Shown: positions 18,462 through 27,012, counted from the stretch's first letter. The stretch: 64,000 nt of DNA from Meiothermus granaticius NBRC 107808 (GCF_003574355.1 NZ_QWLB01000004.1:1-64000), one strand, 5' to 3'. The notes: generated by a model not told the origin, from the sequence alone. Numbers and translations are program-made.

Positions 18462-18959
18462 TTACGGGGTTTCACCGGGGAATTTCCCATGACGCTTGTA
18501 GTACTCCAAGATGCTGCCCTCGCGCAGGGCCTCGAGCAAGAACCCCGGCGGGGGCCGCAATTGGAAGGTCTCCCCTCCTCGGCGCAGGAGCCCGCGCTCC
18601 AGCTCGAGCTCCACCTCATCGCCGTCCTGAAGCGCGTCTACCACCTCCGGGGCCTCGAAGGGCAGGATGCCCAGGTTAACCAGGTTGCGGTAGAAGATGC
18701 GGGCATAGCTCTTGGCGATGATGGCCTTCAGGCCCAGCTTGCGCAGGGCTTCCGGGGCGTACTCGCGGGAAGAGCCCAGCCCGGTGTTTTTGCCCGCCAC
18801 CAGAATATCGCCCGGCTGGTAGTTCGGCGCGAAATCGGGGCGGAAATGGGCGAAGGCATAGGTGTGAAACTTATCCTCCCCCACCATGAAGGGGGCGTAC
18901 TTGCCGGGGAGGATATCGTCGGTGTTGATGGAATCGCCAAACTTCCAAACCCTAGGCAT
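18462..18959 (-). CDS. lysU: Homoaconitase small subunit LysU
   Basis: 165 residues, swivel domain of aconitase-type isopropylmalate/homoaconitate isomerases. It has VWKFGDSINTDDILPGKY at the N-terminus, the substrate-binding GLGSSREYAPEAL and KSYARIFYRNLVNLGI. With LysT it converts homocitrate to homoisocitrate. ATG 18959 overlaps the lysT stop by 8 nt, so the subunits are translationally coupled. Operon position assigns it to lysine rather than leucine synthesis. Confidence 0.93.
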   Translation of the reverse strand: MPRVWKFGDSINTDDILPGKYAPFMVGEDKFHTYAFAHFRPDFAPNYQPGDILVAGKNTGLGSSREYAPEALRKLGLKAIIAKSYARIFYRNLVNLGILPFEAPEVVDALQDGDEVELELERGLLRRGGETFQLRPPPGFLLEALREGSILEYYKRHGKFPGETP

Positions 18960-20202
18960 GGGTTCCCTCCAGTTCCTCCGGGGTGGTGATGTACCCCGCG
19001 ATGGCTGTGGCCGCCGCCACCCGGGGCGAAGCCAGATAGATTTCGGCATCCGCCGCACCCATGCGCCCTTTGAAGTTGCGGTTGGAGGTGCTCACGCACA
19101 CCTCGCCGGGGGCCAGCACCCCCTGGTGCCGCCCCATGCAGGGCCCACAGCCGGGGGTGCCCAGGGTTGCGCCCGCTTGCAGCAGGGTGAGCAGGGTGCC
19201 GTCGGCGGTGGCCTGCTCGAGCACCTCCGACGAAGCCGGAATCACCAGCATCCGCACCCCCGGCGCCACCTTGCGGCCCTTGAGGATGGCGGCGACCTCG
19301 TGCAGGTCATCGAGCCGCCCGTTGGTGCAGGTGCCCACAAACACCTGGTCTACCTTCTTGCCCCTGACCTGCGCCACCTCCTCTACGTTGTCCACGTAGA
19401 AGGGCACCGAGACCCGGGGGGTGAGGGTGGAGAGGTCAATCTCGACCTGCTTCGCATACACCGCGTCCTGGTCGGGGTACAGCCACTCGGGTATCGGATA
19501 AAGTTCCAGAATCTCGCCACTGGGCACCACCAGGCCGCACTTGGCCCCGGCCTCCACGGTCAGGTTGGCCAGGGTCAGGCGCTGGCTGCGGGTCAGGGAT
19601 TCGGCCCCGTCTACCAGGTGCATCTCGATGCTCATGTAGGTGGCCCCGTCGGCGGTGAGGACGCGGATCATCTCGAGGGCTGCGTCCTTGGCCGTAGTGC
19701 CAGGGGCCAGCGAACCGCGGAAGGTCACCTTGACGGTCTCGGGCACCCGTAGCCAGGTGCGCCCCGAGGCCGCCGCCAGGGCGATGTCGGTGGCCCCCAT
19801 CCCGCTCCCAAAGCAGGCAATCCCGCCGTAGGTGGTGGAGTGGGAATCCGAGCCCAGCACAATCCCCCCCGGCAGGGCCAGCCGCTCTTCAATCAATACC
19901 TGGTGGCAGATACCCCGCCCCACATCGAACACCCGGCAGCCGTGGCGGTTGCCCCACTCGCGGATTTCCTTCTGGGCCTTGGCCACCTCCACATTGGCCG
20001 CCGGGGCCACGTGGTCTATTACAATCGAGACCTTCTCGGGGAAGCGCGGGGTGGCCTGGAGCTGCTCCAGCCGCTTGAAGAAGCTCCCGGCGATGGAGTC
20101 CACCACCATCACCTGGTCCACCTCCACCACCACCAGTTCGCCCGCCCGTACCTCGCGGCCCGCCCGTTTGGAAAGGATTTTTTCAGCTAAAGTCAGGCCC
20201 AT
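18952..20202 (-). CDS. lysT: Homoaconitase large subunit LysT
   Basis: 416 residues, aconitase-family [4Fe-4S] dehydratase. Cluster ligands appear as FVGTCTNGR and GTPGCGPCMGRHQG; GSDSHSTTYGG and the end segment VSTSNRNFKGRMG are substrate and cluster-binding regions of the homoaconitase/isopropylmalate isomerase large subunit. Start taken at ATG 20202 (MGLTLAEKILSKRAGREVRAG), seven codons inside the longest frame, as in homologues. PhzF-like gene ends 33 nt upstream. Confidence 0.94.
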   Translation of the reverse strand: MGLTLAEKILSKRAGREVRAGELVVVEVDQVMVVDSIAGSFFKRLEQLQATPRFPEKVSIVIDHVAPAANVEVAKAQKEIREWGNRHGCRVFDVGRGICHQVLIEERLALPGGIVLGSDSHSTTYGGIACFGSGMGATDIALAAASGRTWLRVPETVKVTFRGSLAPGTTAKDAALEMIRVLTADGATYMSIEMHLVDGAESLTRSQRLTLANLTVEAGAKCGLVVPSGEILELYPIPEWLYPDQDAVYAKQVEIDLSTLTPRVSVPFYVDNVEEVAQVRGKKVDQVFVGTCTNGRLDDLHEVAAILKGRKVAPGVRMLVIPASSEVLEQATADGTLLTLLQAGATLGTPGCGPCMGRHQGVLAPGEVCVSTSNRNFKGRMGAADAEIYLASPRVAAATAIAGYITTPEELEGTHA

Positions 20203-20235
20203 ATTCGCCTCCGGCAGACGCACAGCCGTGCATCC

Positions 20236-21084
20236 CTACAAGGGTTCAACCTTTCCTCCAACTTGAATGTAACTTGCTTGTTGCCCATCTGAGCGGTATC
20301 GCATGTAAAGCCTTGAGGGCCTCCCCATCGCAGCCCCCTGTAACACCTCGTATTGCTGTTCACCTTGCCAAAACCAAGCCAGGTAACCACATAAGCTGCT
20401 AATTGTATAGCTGCCGGCATTATCTTCTGGAATTCCTTTAGCAGGGGCAAAAAAACGCAGTTCGATGTCGTGAGTAGTATTTCCTCGCCGTGAAGGGTCA
20501 AAGGTGATCGTCCGACCAGGCCCTGAGAACACCACCACACCATTGGTACCCGTTCGCCGATTGATTTCGGAAATGGCTTCAAAATCCGGTTTTACTTGAT
20601 CTGGGAAAGCTACCGGAACAATGATATTGAGTTTGCTGTTCCCGGCAACACTTATGCCTTTATCCCAATTAATGTCTTGCCAGTCCAGATCTAAAGCAGC
20701 CGCTAGGGCAGGGACATCTAGCTCCCGTTTGTGCTCCCAGGTATCTTCTTGATGGCTCCACCACTTCCCGTCCTGGTAGCTAACCTCGAGCCCCTCCTTC
20801 CCCATCTGCACCCACAACCGCTCTTGAATGGCCCCCTGAAGCCGCAGGTGCTCCCCAACCACTAAGGCCCCTGAGTCCGAAGCTCCCTTTTCCTTATCGG
20901 GCGAAAAAAACCGCACCTCAGCCCGCCTTGCACCTGCGTTTAAGATAAATCCGGTTAGAGGTACGCCTGTCCTGGAGGCAATTTGCTGCATCTGCTCGAG
21001 GTCGCTTACCCCCTCTACGAGGGCCAACCGCTTCCCGCCCCCAGCCACCGCAGCAAAAACCGAGTAGGTATAAATGGTCAGCAT
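20236..21084 (-). CDS. PhzF-family protein with degenerate active site
   Basis: 282 residues. The two-lobed PhzF/diaminopimelate-epimerase-like layout is recognisable: MQQIASRTGVP followed by RRAEVRFFSPDKEKG in lobe one, and INRRTGTNGVVVFSGPG and IPEDNAGSYTISSL in lobe two. The usual SE(T) catalytic Glu is replaced (GVPLTGF) and the CGHATL loop is absent (SDSGALVVG), so it is probably not a normal isomerase. ATG 21084 starts 1 nt after the homocitrate synthase stop, firmly inside the lysine operon. The 3' half has visibly lower GC than its neighbours, which suggests a different history. Confidence 0.75.
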   Translation of the reverse strand: MLTIYTYSVFAAVAGGGKRLALVEGVSDLEQMQQIASRTGVPLTGFILNAGARRAEVRFFSPDKEKGASDSGALVVGEHLRLQGAIQERLWVQMGKEGLEVSYQDGKWWSHQEDTWEHKRELDVPALAAALDLDWQDINWDKGISVAGNSKLNIIVPVAFPDQVKPDFEAISEINRRTGTNGVVVFSGPGRTITFDPSRRGNTTHDIELRFFAPAKGIPEDNAGSYTISSLCGYLAWFWQGEQQYEVLQGAAMGRPSRLYMRYRSDGQQASYIQVGGKVEPL

Positions 21085-21085
21085 G

Positions 21086-22327
21086 CTAATCCAGGTTCTC
21101 CAGACGCACGGTAGGGCCTTCCTCCGGCAACGAGAGCCGGGGGATGCCCTGAGCAGCAGCCAGCTCGAGCAACAGCTCCTCAGGGCGCTTGCCGCGCCCA
21201 ATCTGGTGGGTATGGGCCTTGAATTCCTGGGTGAGCCGCTTGGCTTGGTCTTTGTCAATGGCCAGGTTCTCTACCTCCTTCAGGTAGTAATAGATCAGGT
21301 TCCAGCCTGAAAGCGGCCCCAGCAGGAGTTGGTTCTTGTCCACCCCGAAGTCGTGCAGGCTATGGGCCTCATAAACCCGTTTCTCGCTCAGTACCGCCTT
21401 CTGGTGCACCCCGGCGGTATGGGTGCGGTTGGTCAGGGAAACCGGCTCGGTGTAGGGCACCAGCGTGCCCAGGATGGAAGCCATCAACACGTTCAGGGGG
21501 TAGCACTGGCTCAGGTTGTACTGCGCGGCAATCTCAGGGTAGCGCTTGGACAGGTTGAACAGCACCCCCGTGACCGAAGGAATCCCGGAGCGCTCAGCCA
21601 GGCCCCAGATGGAGGCATCCACATAGCGCACCCCGGCCCGCACGGCGGCATTCACATTCGCCAAGGCCAGGCCCCGGTCGTTGTGGAAGTGGCACTCCAG
21701 CCGGGCATCGGGATAACGCGCTTGCAACTGGGTAACTACGGCTACCACGTCCTCGGGCTCGGCGATGCCCACGGTGTCGGGCATGCCCAGGGTGTTCACG
21801 TAGGGGTACACCGCGTCGTAGAGGCTAAAGATATCCTCGAGCGGGGTGCGAAACGCATCCTCGGCGCTGAAGCGGATGTACAGGTCGGGATGGGCCTGGC
21901 GGGTGGCCCGGATCACCTCTCGGGCCAGCGCCACCGATTCTTCCAGGCTTTTCTGCGCGTTGTGCTGCTGGGCCAGGGGCGAAACCCCCAGGTACAGGTT
22001 CAGCCCGTTGCAGCCCACCTCGAGCGCCCGCTGAATATCCTCCAGGTTGCAACGGCAGTGGGCCAAACAATGCAGTTCCCGTGAGGTAAGGGTCTGGGCA
22101 TAGGCAATCAGCTCACGCACATCCTGCTCTTCCGCTTTGCCCACCACCGGCGAGAAAAACTCAAAGTGGGTCACCCCCAGCTCGATCAGTCCGGCCAGCA
22201 GCAGCTTCTTCTCCTCGAGGCTGAAGCGATACTTCCCGGTATCGAAAAGCAGCGGTGACTGCTGCCCATCGCGGAAGGTGGTGTCTATAATTTCGATTCG
22301 GTAAGGCTCTGGGTGGGATTTTTCCAT
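21086..22327 (-). CDS. hcs: Homocitrate synthase-like DRE-TIM metallolyase
   Basis: 413 residues, longer than the roughly 376 of classical Thermus homocitrate synthase. DRE-TIM family: IIDTTFRDGQQSP (metal/acid region), YIRFSAEDAFRTP as in homocitrate synthases, and metal-binding HFHNDRGLALAN; late THTAGVHQKA. The first step of alpha-aminoadipate lysine synthesis is condensation of acetyl-CoA with 2-oxoglutarate. The assignment rests on the first position of the lysine operon and a Lys-codon leader; the opening motif DTTFRDGQQ differs from the classical DSTLREGEQ, so a divergent subfamily is likely. A 2-isopropylmalate-synthase-like activity cannot be excluded from sequence. Confidence 0.82.
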   Translation of the reverse strand: MEKSHPEPYRIEIIDTTFRDGQQSPLLFDTGKYRFSLEEKKLLLAGLIELGVTHFEFFSPVVGKAEEQDVRELIAYAQTLTSRELHCLAHCRCNLEDIQRALEVGCNGLNLYLGVSPLAQQHNAQKSLEESVALAREVIRATRQAHPDLYIRFSAEDAFRTPLEDIFSLYDAVYPYVNTLGMPDTVGIAEPEDVVAVVTQLQARYPDARLECHFHNDRGLALANVNAAVRAGVRYVDASIWGLAERSGIPSVTGVLFNLSKRYPEIAAQYNLSQCYPLNVLMASILGTLVPYTEPVSLTNRTHTAGVHQKAVLSEKRVYEAHSLHDFGVDKNQLLLGPLSGWNLIYYYLKEVENLAIDKDQAKRLTQEFKAHTHQIGRGKRPEELLLELAAAQGIPRLSLPEEGPTVRLENLD

Positions 22328-22349
22328 AAGGCCATCTCGGTGGGGACGT

Positions 22350-22376
22350 AAAAAAAGGCCTGCGGTTTCGCAGGCC
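22350..22376 (-). terminator. Attenuator terminator in the lysine operon leader
   Basis: Minus-strand hairpin GGCCTGCG-AAAC-CGCAGGCC (22376-22357) followed by seven T residues, 23 nt before the first structural gene. Placed inside the leader, it must be bypassed for expression. CCCGGC at its upstream edge is complementary to GCCGGG in the leader peptide region (22419-22414), a possible antiterminator pairing. Confidence 0.85.
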
Positions 22377-22401
22377 GGGATACGCGAAGGCGCGGACTAG
22401 T

Positions 22402-22446
22402 TCAGACTAGCCCCCCGGCACTGGATTTTTTTGCACTTCGGATCAT
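22402..22446 (-). CDS. Lysine operon leader peptide (14 aa, tandem Lys codons)
   Basis: Minus-strand reading frame ATG 22446 to TGA 22402 encodes MIRSAKKSSAGGLV. The two adjacent AAA codons lie just upstream of the complementary segments and of the attenuator hairpin. The ATG is only a few nt after the expected transcription start, so the leader is translated from a nearly leaderless mRNA. The arrangement fits lysine-tRNA-sensing attenuation; leader-peptide attenuation has, to my recollection, been described for the lysine cluster of Thermus thermophilus. Confidence 0.75.
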   Translation of the reverse strand: MIRSAKKSSAGGLV

Positions 22447-22457
22447 CTCGAGTGCCT

Positions 22458-22486
22458 AGCCTAATGGCGGTATACCAAACTGTCAA
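22458..22486 (-). promoter_or_regulatory. Lysine operon promoter
   Basis: TTGACA (22486-22481), 17-nt spacer, TAGGCT (22463-22458) on the minus strand. Expected transcription start about 22450, immediately before the leader peptide. Confidence 0.8.
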
Positions 22487-22548
22487 GACCCCGGCTTTAC
22501 CGCAGGCCAAATCCCGGCCTCCGGGGATATTTCTTGTTAAACTGCCCT

Positions 22549-23241
22549 ATGCGACCTCCCACTGAGATTGACCAAACCCCTCCGGAGCTCAAACCCGAAC
22601 TGGATAAGCTGCACCACGAAGATTCCTGGCGGCTTTGGCGGATGGTCTCGGAGATCGTAGAGGGGTTCGAGGTGCTCTCGAGCCTGAACGTTCCCCTGGT
22701 TTCGGTGTTCGGCTCGGCACGGTTTGGCCCCGAGAACCCCCACTATGCCCAGGCGGAATACCTCGGACGGCGGTTGGTGGAAGCGGGGTTCGGGGTGGTG
22801 ACCGGAGGCGGCCCTGGATTGATGGAAGCCGTCAATAAGGGCGCCTATCAGGCTGGAGGCATCTCGGTGGGGCTCAATATCCGTTTGCCGCACGAGCAGG
22901 TGGCCAATCCCTACCAAACCCATGCCCTTACCTATCGCTACTTCTTCACCCGCAAGCTGATGTTCGTGCGCTACGCCAGTGCTTTCGTAACGCTGCCGGG
23001 TGGGCTGGGCAGCCTGGATGAGCTGGCCGAGGTGCTGGTGTTGGTGCAGACCGGAAAGGTGCACCGTTTCCCGATTTTCGCCCTGCCCAAGGGGTACTGG
23101 TCGGGCTTGGTGGACTGGATTCAGGGAACCCTGCTCCAGGAGCGGGCCATCTCCCCCGAAGACCTGAGCCTGATTCAGCTTGTAAACAGCGCAGAGGAGA
23201 TCTTGGAGGTCCTGACCAATCCCAACGGCATAGATCCATAG
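22549..23241 (+). CDS. LOG-family (TIGR00730) nucleoside monophosphate phosphoribohydrolase
   Basis: 230 residues. Rossmann-type LOG protein with PGGLGSLDELAEV (the PGGxGTxxE signature, with Ser in place of Thr) and TGGGPGLMEAVNKGAYQAGG for substrate phosphate binding. Members once called lysine decarboxylases in fact cleave nucleoside 5'-monophosphates to base and ribose 5-phosphate. ATG 22549 is chosen over TTG 22534 because the box TAAACT (22538-22543) stands 5 nt before it, suggesting a leaderless mRNA. Its promoter region abuts the divergent lysine operon promoter. Confidence 0.85.
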   Translation: MRPPTEIDQTPPELKPELDKLHHEDSWRLWRMVSEIVEGFEVLSSLNVPLVSVFGSARFGPENPHYAQAEYLGRRLVEAGFGVVTGGGPGLMEAVNKGAYQAGGISVGLNIRLPHEQVANPYQTHALTYRYFFTRKLMFVRYASAFVTLPGGLGSLDELAEVLVLVQTGKVHRFPIFALPKGYWSGLVDWIQGTLLQERAISPEDLSLIQLVNSAEEILEVLTNPNGIDP

Positions 23242-23282
23242 GCCCCGCGGCTTGGTGGGTTGCTCGCGGTAAGCTAAGGGTC

Positions 23283-23999
23283 ATGCTGATCTATGGTCGA
23301 AACCCAGTCTTGGAGGCTTTGCGCGAAGGTCAGGTCAGCCGCCTATGGGTTGCTCGAGGGGTGGAGGGCTGGCTGCTGCGCGAGCTAAAAGCCCTGGAGG
23401 CAGAGTATGAACTGGTTCCGCGCATCGAGCTCGATCAGATGGTCCGCACCACCGCGCACCAAGGGCTGGTGGCCGAGATTGAAGAGGCCACCTACGCCGA
23501 CCCGGAGGCCCCCTTTCGCCTGGCGAAGGAGCGTGGTGAGCAGGTCCTGCTGGTGGTGCTGGACGGCGTGACCGACCCGCGCAACTACGGGGCCCTAATC
23601 CGCAGCGCCTTTGCCCTGGGGGCGCACGGGGTCATCACCGAAGAGCGACGCAGTGCCCCCTTATCGGCCCTGGTGCTCAAAGCCTCGGCGGGCACGGCCC
23701 GCAAGATTCCCCTGGTGCAGGTCAAGAACATTGCGCGGTATCTCGAGCAGCTCAAGGAACAGGGCGTCTGGGTGTACGGCACCAGCGGCAAAGCCAACAA
23801 GACCATCGCCGAACTGGACTACCGTCGCCCCCTGGCGATTGTAATTGGCTCGGAAGGCGAGGGTATGCGCCGCCTGGTGACCGAGCACTGCGACGAGCTG
23901 GCCCGAATCCCCTTGGCCCAAGGGGCCGAGAGCCTGAATGCGGCGGTGGCCCTGGGGGTGGTGCTGTATCAGGTGGGACTGGGCCGAGGGATGGGATAA
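23283..23999 (+). CDS. rlmB: 23S rRNA 2'-O-ribose methyltransferase (RlmB/TrmH, SpoU family)
   Basis: 238 residues. N-terminal substrate-binding domain starting MLIYGRNPVLEALREG, and a SpoU (SPOUT knot) domain with LDGVTDPRNYGALIRSAF (motif 1), VIGSEGEGMRRLV (motif 2) and IPLAQGAESLNAAVALG (motif 3). It methylates a ribose 2'-OH, most likely G2251 of 23S rRNA. TAAGCT at 23270-23275 lies 7 nt before ATG, a leaderless promoter pattern. Confidence 0.9.
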   Translation: MLIYGRNPVLEALREGQVSRLWVARGVEGWLLRELKALEAEYELVPRIELDQMVRTTAHQGLVAEIEEATYADPEAPFRLAKERGEQVLLVVLDGVTDPRNYGALIRSAFALGAHGVITEERRSAPLSALVLKASAGTARKIPLVQVKNIARYLEQLKEQGVWVYGTSGKANKTIAELDYRRPLAIVIGSEGEGMRRLVTEHCDELARIPLAQGAESLNAAVALGVVLYQVGLGRGMG

Positions 24000-24003
24000 G
24001 GAT

Positions 24004-25068
24004 TTATCGGTAGTACTTGTTCGTATCCTGCAGGTGCCCTTGAAACTCGGTGTTGAGGAACAGCCGCCCCTGGGCATGCAAAAAATAGAGGTAAGGCCGC
24101 CCCTCGGCATCGGTGCGCTTGGGCTCGAGCACCGCCTGTAGGGCATCCTCCCCAGGGTTGCCGATGGCGGTGGGCGGGAGCCCCCGGTGAATGTAGGTGT
24201 TGTAGGGGGTGTCTTTTTCGAAATCTCCGGCGTTGCGATCGAGCTCGGGCAAGCGCTTACCCAGGCCGTAGGCCACCGTGGGGTCGGCCTGCAAGGGCAT
24301 GCCAACCTTGAGGCGATTGAGAAAAACCCCCGCGATCAGCGGGCGCTCTGCCGCATTGGCGGCTTCGGCTTGAACAATCGAAGCCATGGTAACCCAGTCC
24401 TGGATGCTAAGCCCCAGCTTTTGCAAGGCCGCCCGGGCCTGGGGTGTGAACTCCTGCGCCATCCGCCCAGTCATGGCCGCGATAATCTCCTCCGGGGTGG
24501 CATCCAGACCAAACTCGTAGGTAGCGGGAAACAAAAACCCCTCGAGCGTCGGACCGGTGGCCTCTGCCGGACGCAGCTTCGCTGGGGGACGGTTTACCAG
24601 AGCCAAAAATCCGGCCCCATCCAGGCGGTTTTCGCTGAGCCGCTGGGCCATCTCCACCGCCCGCCAGCCCTCTGGAAAGGTGAGCTTCACCGTGAGCGGC
24701 TCGAGCCGTTCGGTTAAGTCCACTGCCACCGCCCGCATCCCCCGACCCTCGAGGCGGTAATAACCGGGGCGCAGGTTTTTGTCCCGATTGGAGAAGCGCA
24801 AGTACAGCGCAAACAACGAGCCCGAGCGCACCAGCCCGGCATTCTCCAGCAGCTTTCCCACCGTGCCCGCCCCCGCTCCGCGCGGAATGTGTACCTGGGC
24901 AGTTTTCCCGGTGGGGCCCAGCAAAAACAGCACGTATCCCAGCAGGGCAACCAGCAGCACGAACATGATCAGTACCCCGCGCAACACCCAAGGGGCACTG
25001 CGTTCCGACCCGGTCTCCACCAGCGATTCAACCGTGGCCTTGGGGTCGGGCGTTTGCGATTCATCCAT
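24004..25068 (-). CDS. mltG: Endolytic murein transglycosylase MltG
   Basis: 354 residues, YceG family. One membrane helix (about residues 29-52, VLRGVLIMFVLLVALLGYVL) followed by a LysM-like segment and the catalytic domain with the signature ASIVQAEAANAAERPLIAGVFLNRL, where the Glu is catalytic, and DPTVAYGLG, DTPYNTYIHRGLPPTAIGNPG. It cleaves nascent glycan strands at the outer membrane face. It directly follows ruvX (2-nt gap), an arrangement common in bacteria. Confidence 0.93.
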   Translation of the reverse strand: MDESQTPDPKATVESLVETGSERSAPWVLRGVLIMFVLLVALLGYVLFLLGPTGKTAQVHIPRGAGAGTVGKLLENAGLVRSGSLFALYLRFSNRDKNLRPGYYRLEGRGMRAVAVDLTERLEPLTVKLTFPEGWRAVEMAQRLSENRLDGAGFLALVNRPPAKLRPAEATGPTLEGFLFPATYEFGLDATPEEIIAAMTGRMAQEFTPQARAALQKLGLSIQDWVTMASIVQAEAANAAERPLIAGVFLNRLKVGMPLQADPTVAYGLGKRLPELDRNAGDFEKDTPYNTYIHRGLPPTAIGNPGEDALQAVLEPKRTDAEGRPYLYFLHAQGRLFLNTEFQGHLQDTNKYYR

Positions 25069-25070
25069 GC

Positions 25071-25493
25071 TTACACACCTGTCAAACCCATCAAGTACGA
25101 CTCCAGCAGGGCTACCGCCGCAGCCTCATCGAGCTTGCCCTTCTCCTGGCGCACCCGCTTAGGCGCATGCGCCAGCCGGGACAAACCAATCTTGGTGGTG
25201 TAGCGCTCATCCAGAAGTTCGACCTCGAGCCCCGCAGCCCGCAGCTCCTCAACCAAGCCCATCACCCGCTCAGCCTGAAGGCTCGGCTTGTTGTCGGTTC
25301 GCAGCGGCAGCCCCACCACGAAGCGCTCTATCCCCTCCGATTGGGCAAACCCCACCAGCGCCCGCAGATCCTCCGTAGGGGCCTTACGCATCAGATATCC
25401 GCGCCCAAAGGCCCAGGGCGAGCCCGTTTCTCCCACCGCAAGGCCAATCCGAGCCTCTCCCACGTCGAGAGCCGCCACCTTCACTCGGCCCAT
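25071..25493 (-). CDS. ruvX: RuvX/YqgF Holliday-junction resolvase-like protein
   Basis: 140 residues, RNase H-like fold. [13 protein letters not shown] carries the first catalytic Asp, VGLPLRTDN the family motif, and LLDERYTT with [16 protein letters not shown] the remaining acidic residues. The family acts in 16S rRNA 5' processing and has been linked to junction resolution. First gene of a two-gene unit with mltG. Confidence 0.92.
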   Translation of the reverse strand: MGRVKVAALDVGEARIGLAVGETGSPWAFGRGYLMRKAPTEDLRALVGFAQSEGIERFVVGLPLRTDNKPSLQAERVMGLVEELRAAGLEVELLDERYTTKIGLSRLAHAPKRVRQEKGKLDEAAAVALLESYLMGLTGV

Positions 25494-25624
25494 TATGCCA
25501 TCTCAGGTTGAAACCAAACTGAGATCCTCCGCGCAGTAGGCCCAGGAGGTCTCGAATTCCGCTCGTAGCCCAATCCTCAACTGGGTCGCATTCTGGGCCC
25601 GGACTCAGGGTTAGCCTAGGAGCC

Positions 25625-26230
25625 GTGAACCGCTTGCCGCTGTTTCCCCTACCTGAAACCGTGGTGTTCCCCGGACTAATGATCCCCCTGTTTATCTTCG
25701 AAGAGCGCTACAAACAAATGGTCAAGGACTTGCTGGCTCAGGAAGAAGGGCAGCGCCGCTTTGTAATCACCCTGTCTGAGGATTCGGGGATCCGCGAGGT
25801 AGGGGGGTATGTGGACCTTCTGGCGGTACAGGAAAACCCGGATGGAACCTTTAATATCGTCTGCCGGGGCGGGGAGCGCTGTCGCATCGAGGGGGCGGGG
25901 GCGTTTGATACGCTTTATCAAACTACCTTGGATATCCCCGAGCCGCTCCTGCGCTCCGATCCCAGCAGTGAGGCGGTAGCCGCTTGGGATGCTATGGACG
26001 TGTTTCGCAGCTATGTGGCCGGGAAGGCCGATCCCAAGGCCCTCGAGGACGCCATCGCAAGCCTGCCCGATGATCCGCTCTACCAGGCTTCCTTTCTCTG
26101 CGTGAACCTCCAGGTGAGCGCCGCCGACAAACAGGCCCTGCTCGAGGCACCCTCGCTGGTGGCCCGGCTCGAGCTGGCCCAAGCCCTGATGCGCCAAAGC
26201 CTGACCTCGGGGGGCTCAGCCCTGGCCTAA
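25625..26230 (+). CDS. LON N-terminal (PUA-like) substrate-binding domain protein
   Basis: 201 residues. Stand-alone LON-N domain: LPLFPLPETVVFPG at the start, IPLFIFEERYKQMV and GGYVDLLAVQENPDGTFNIV, then a helical bundle. It lacks AAA and protease domains, so it is not a protease; related proteins may bind substrates or act as adaptors. GTG 25625 is preceded 7 nt upstream by TAGCCT (25612-25617). Confidence 0.85.
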   Translation: MNRLPLFPLPETVVFPGLMIPLFIFEERYKQMVKDLLAQEEGQRRFVITLSEDSGIREVGGYVDLLAVQENPDGTFNIVCRGGERCRIEGAGAFDTLYQTTLDIPEPLLRSDPSSEAVAAWDAMDVFRSYVAGKADPKALEDAIASLPDDPLYQASFLCVNLQVSAADKQALLEAPSLVARLELAQALMRQSLTSGGSALA

Positions 26231-26253
26231 AGCGGAGCCGTTAGAATCCCCCT

Positions 26254-27012
26254 ATGGAGCTCCAAGGCAAAACCGCCCTCATCACCGGGGGGGCCAGCGG
26301 GATCGGAAAGGCCATCGCCGAGGTCTTCACCCGAGAAGGGGCGCGGGTTCTCCTGGCAGACCTCGCCGCTTCCGGCGCACAAACCGCCCAGGCCCTCGGT
26401 GCGATGTTCCTTCAAGCCGATCTTTCCGATCCCGAGCAGGTGACCCAGCTGGCCCACAAGGCCCTCGAGGCCGGGCCGGTGAATATCCTGGTCAACAACG
26501 CGGGGCTTCAACGGGTACACCCGCTGGAGGCGTTTCCCCTCGAGACCTGGAACCGGATGCTGCAGGTTCTGCTCACGGCGCCCTTTCAGCTCACCCAGGC
26601 CCTGCTGCCGGGAATGAAAGCCCGCCGCTGGGGGCGCATCCTCAACCTTGCCAGCATCCATGCCCTGGTGGCAAGCCCCAACAAGGCCGCCTATGTGGCG
26701 GCCAAGCACGGGCTGTTGGGCCTGACCAAAACGGTGGCGCTCGAGGCGGCCGAGTACGGCATCACCTGCAACGCGATCTGCCCGGCTTATGTGCGCACGG
26801 CCCTGGTCGAGTCGCAGATCGCCGATCAAGCCCGCACCCTGGGTATCCCCGAGGCCGAGGTGATAGAGCAAGTGATGTTGGCACCCGCTGCCCTCAAACG
26901 GCTGATTGAGCCCCAAGAAGTGGCCGAGTTTGCCCTGTTCCTAGCCTCGGAGCGGGGCAGCGCAATCACCGGCTCAGCCCAGACCATGGATCTGGGTTGG
27001 ACGGCACGCTAG
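26254..27012 (+). CDS. 3-hydroxybutyrate dehydrogenase (SDR family)
   Basis: 252 residues, classical short-chain dehydrogenase. NAD-binding TGGASGIGKAIAEVF, NNAG, catalytic Ser in NLASIHALVAS, and YVAAK with Tyr and Lys. The segments HALVASPNKAAYVAAKHGL and ITCNAICPAYV plus a final MDLGWTA are characteristic of D-3-hydroxybutyrate dehydrogenases, which interconvert 3-hydroxybutyrate and acetoacetate. TAGAAT (26242-26247) 6 nt before ATG indicates a leaderless mRNA. Confidence 0.87.
   Translation: MELQGKTALITGGASGIGKAIAEVFTREGARVLLADLAASGAQTAQALGAMFLQADLSDPEQVTQLAHKALEAGPVNILVNNAGLQRVHPLEAFPLETWNRMLQVLLTAPFQLTQALLPGMKARRWGRILNLASIHALVASPNKAAYVAAKHGLLGLTKTVALEAAEYGITCNAICPAYVRTALVESQIADQARTLGIPEAEVIEQVMLAPAALKRLIEPQEVAEFALFLASERGSAITGSAQTMDLGWTAR

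Noticed and set aside
25494-25624. Structured RNA or tRNA between ruvX and the LON-N gene
   Set aside because: Only short imperfect inverted repeats (TCTCAG/CTGAGA); no cloverleaf or known motif. Likely just a divergent promoter region.
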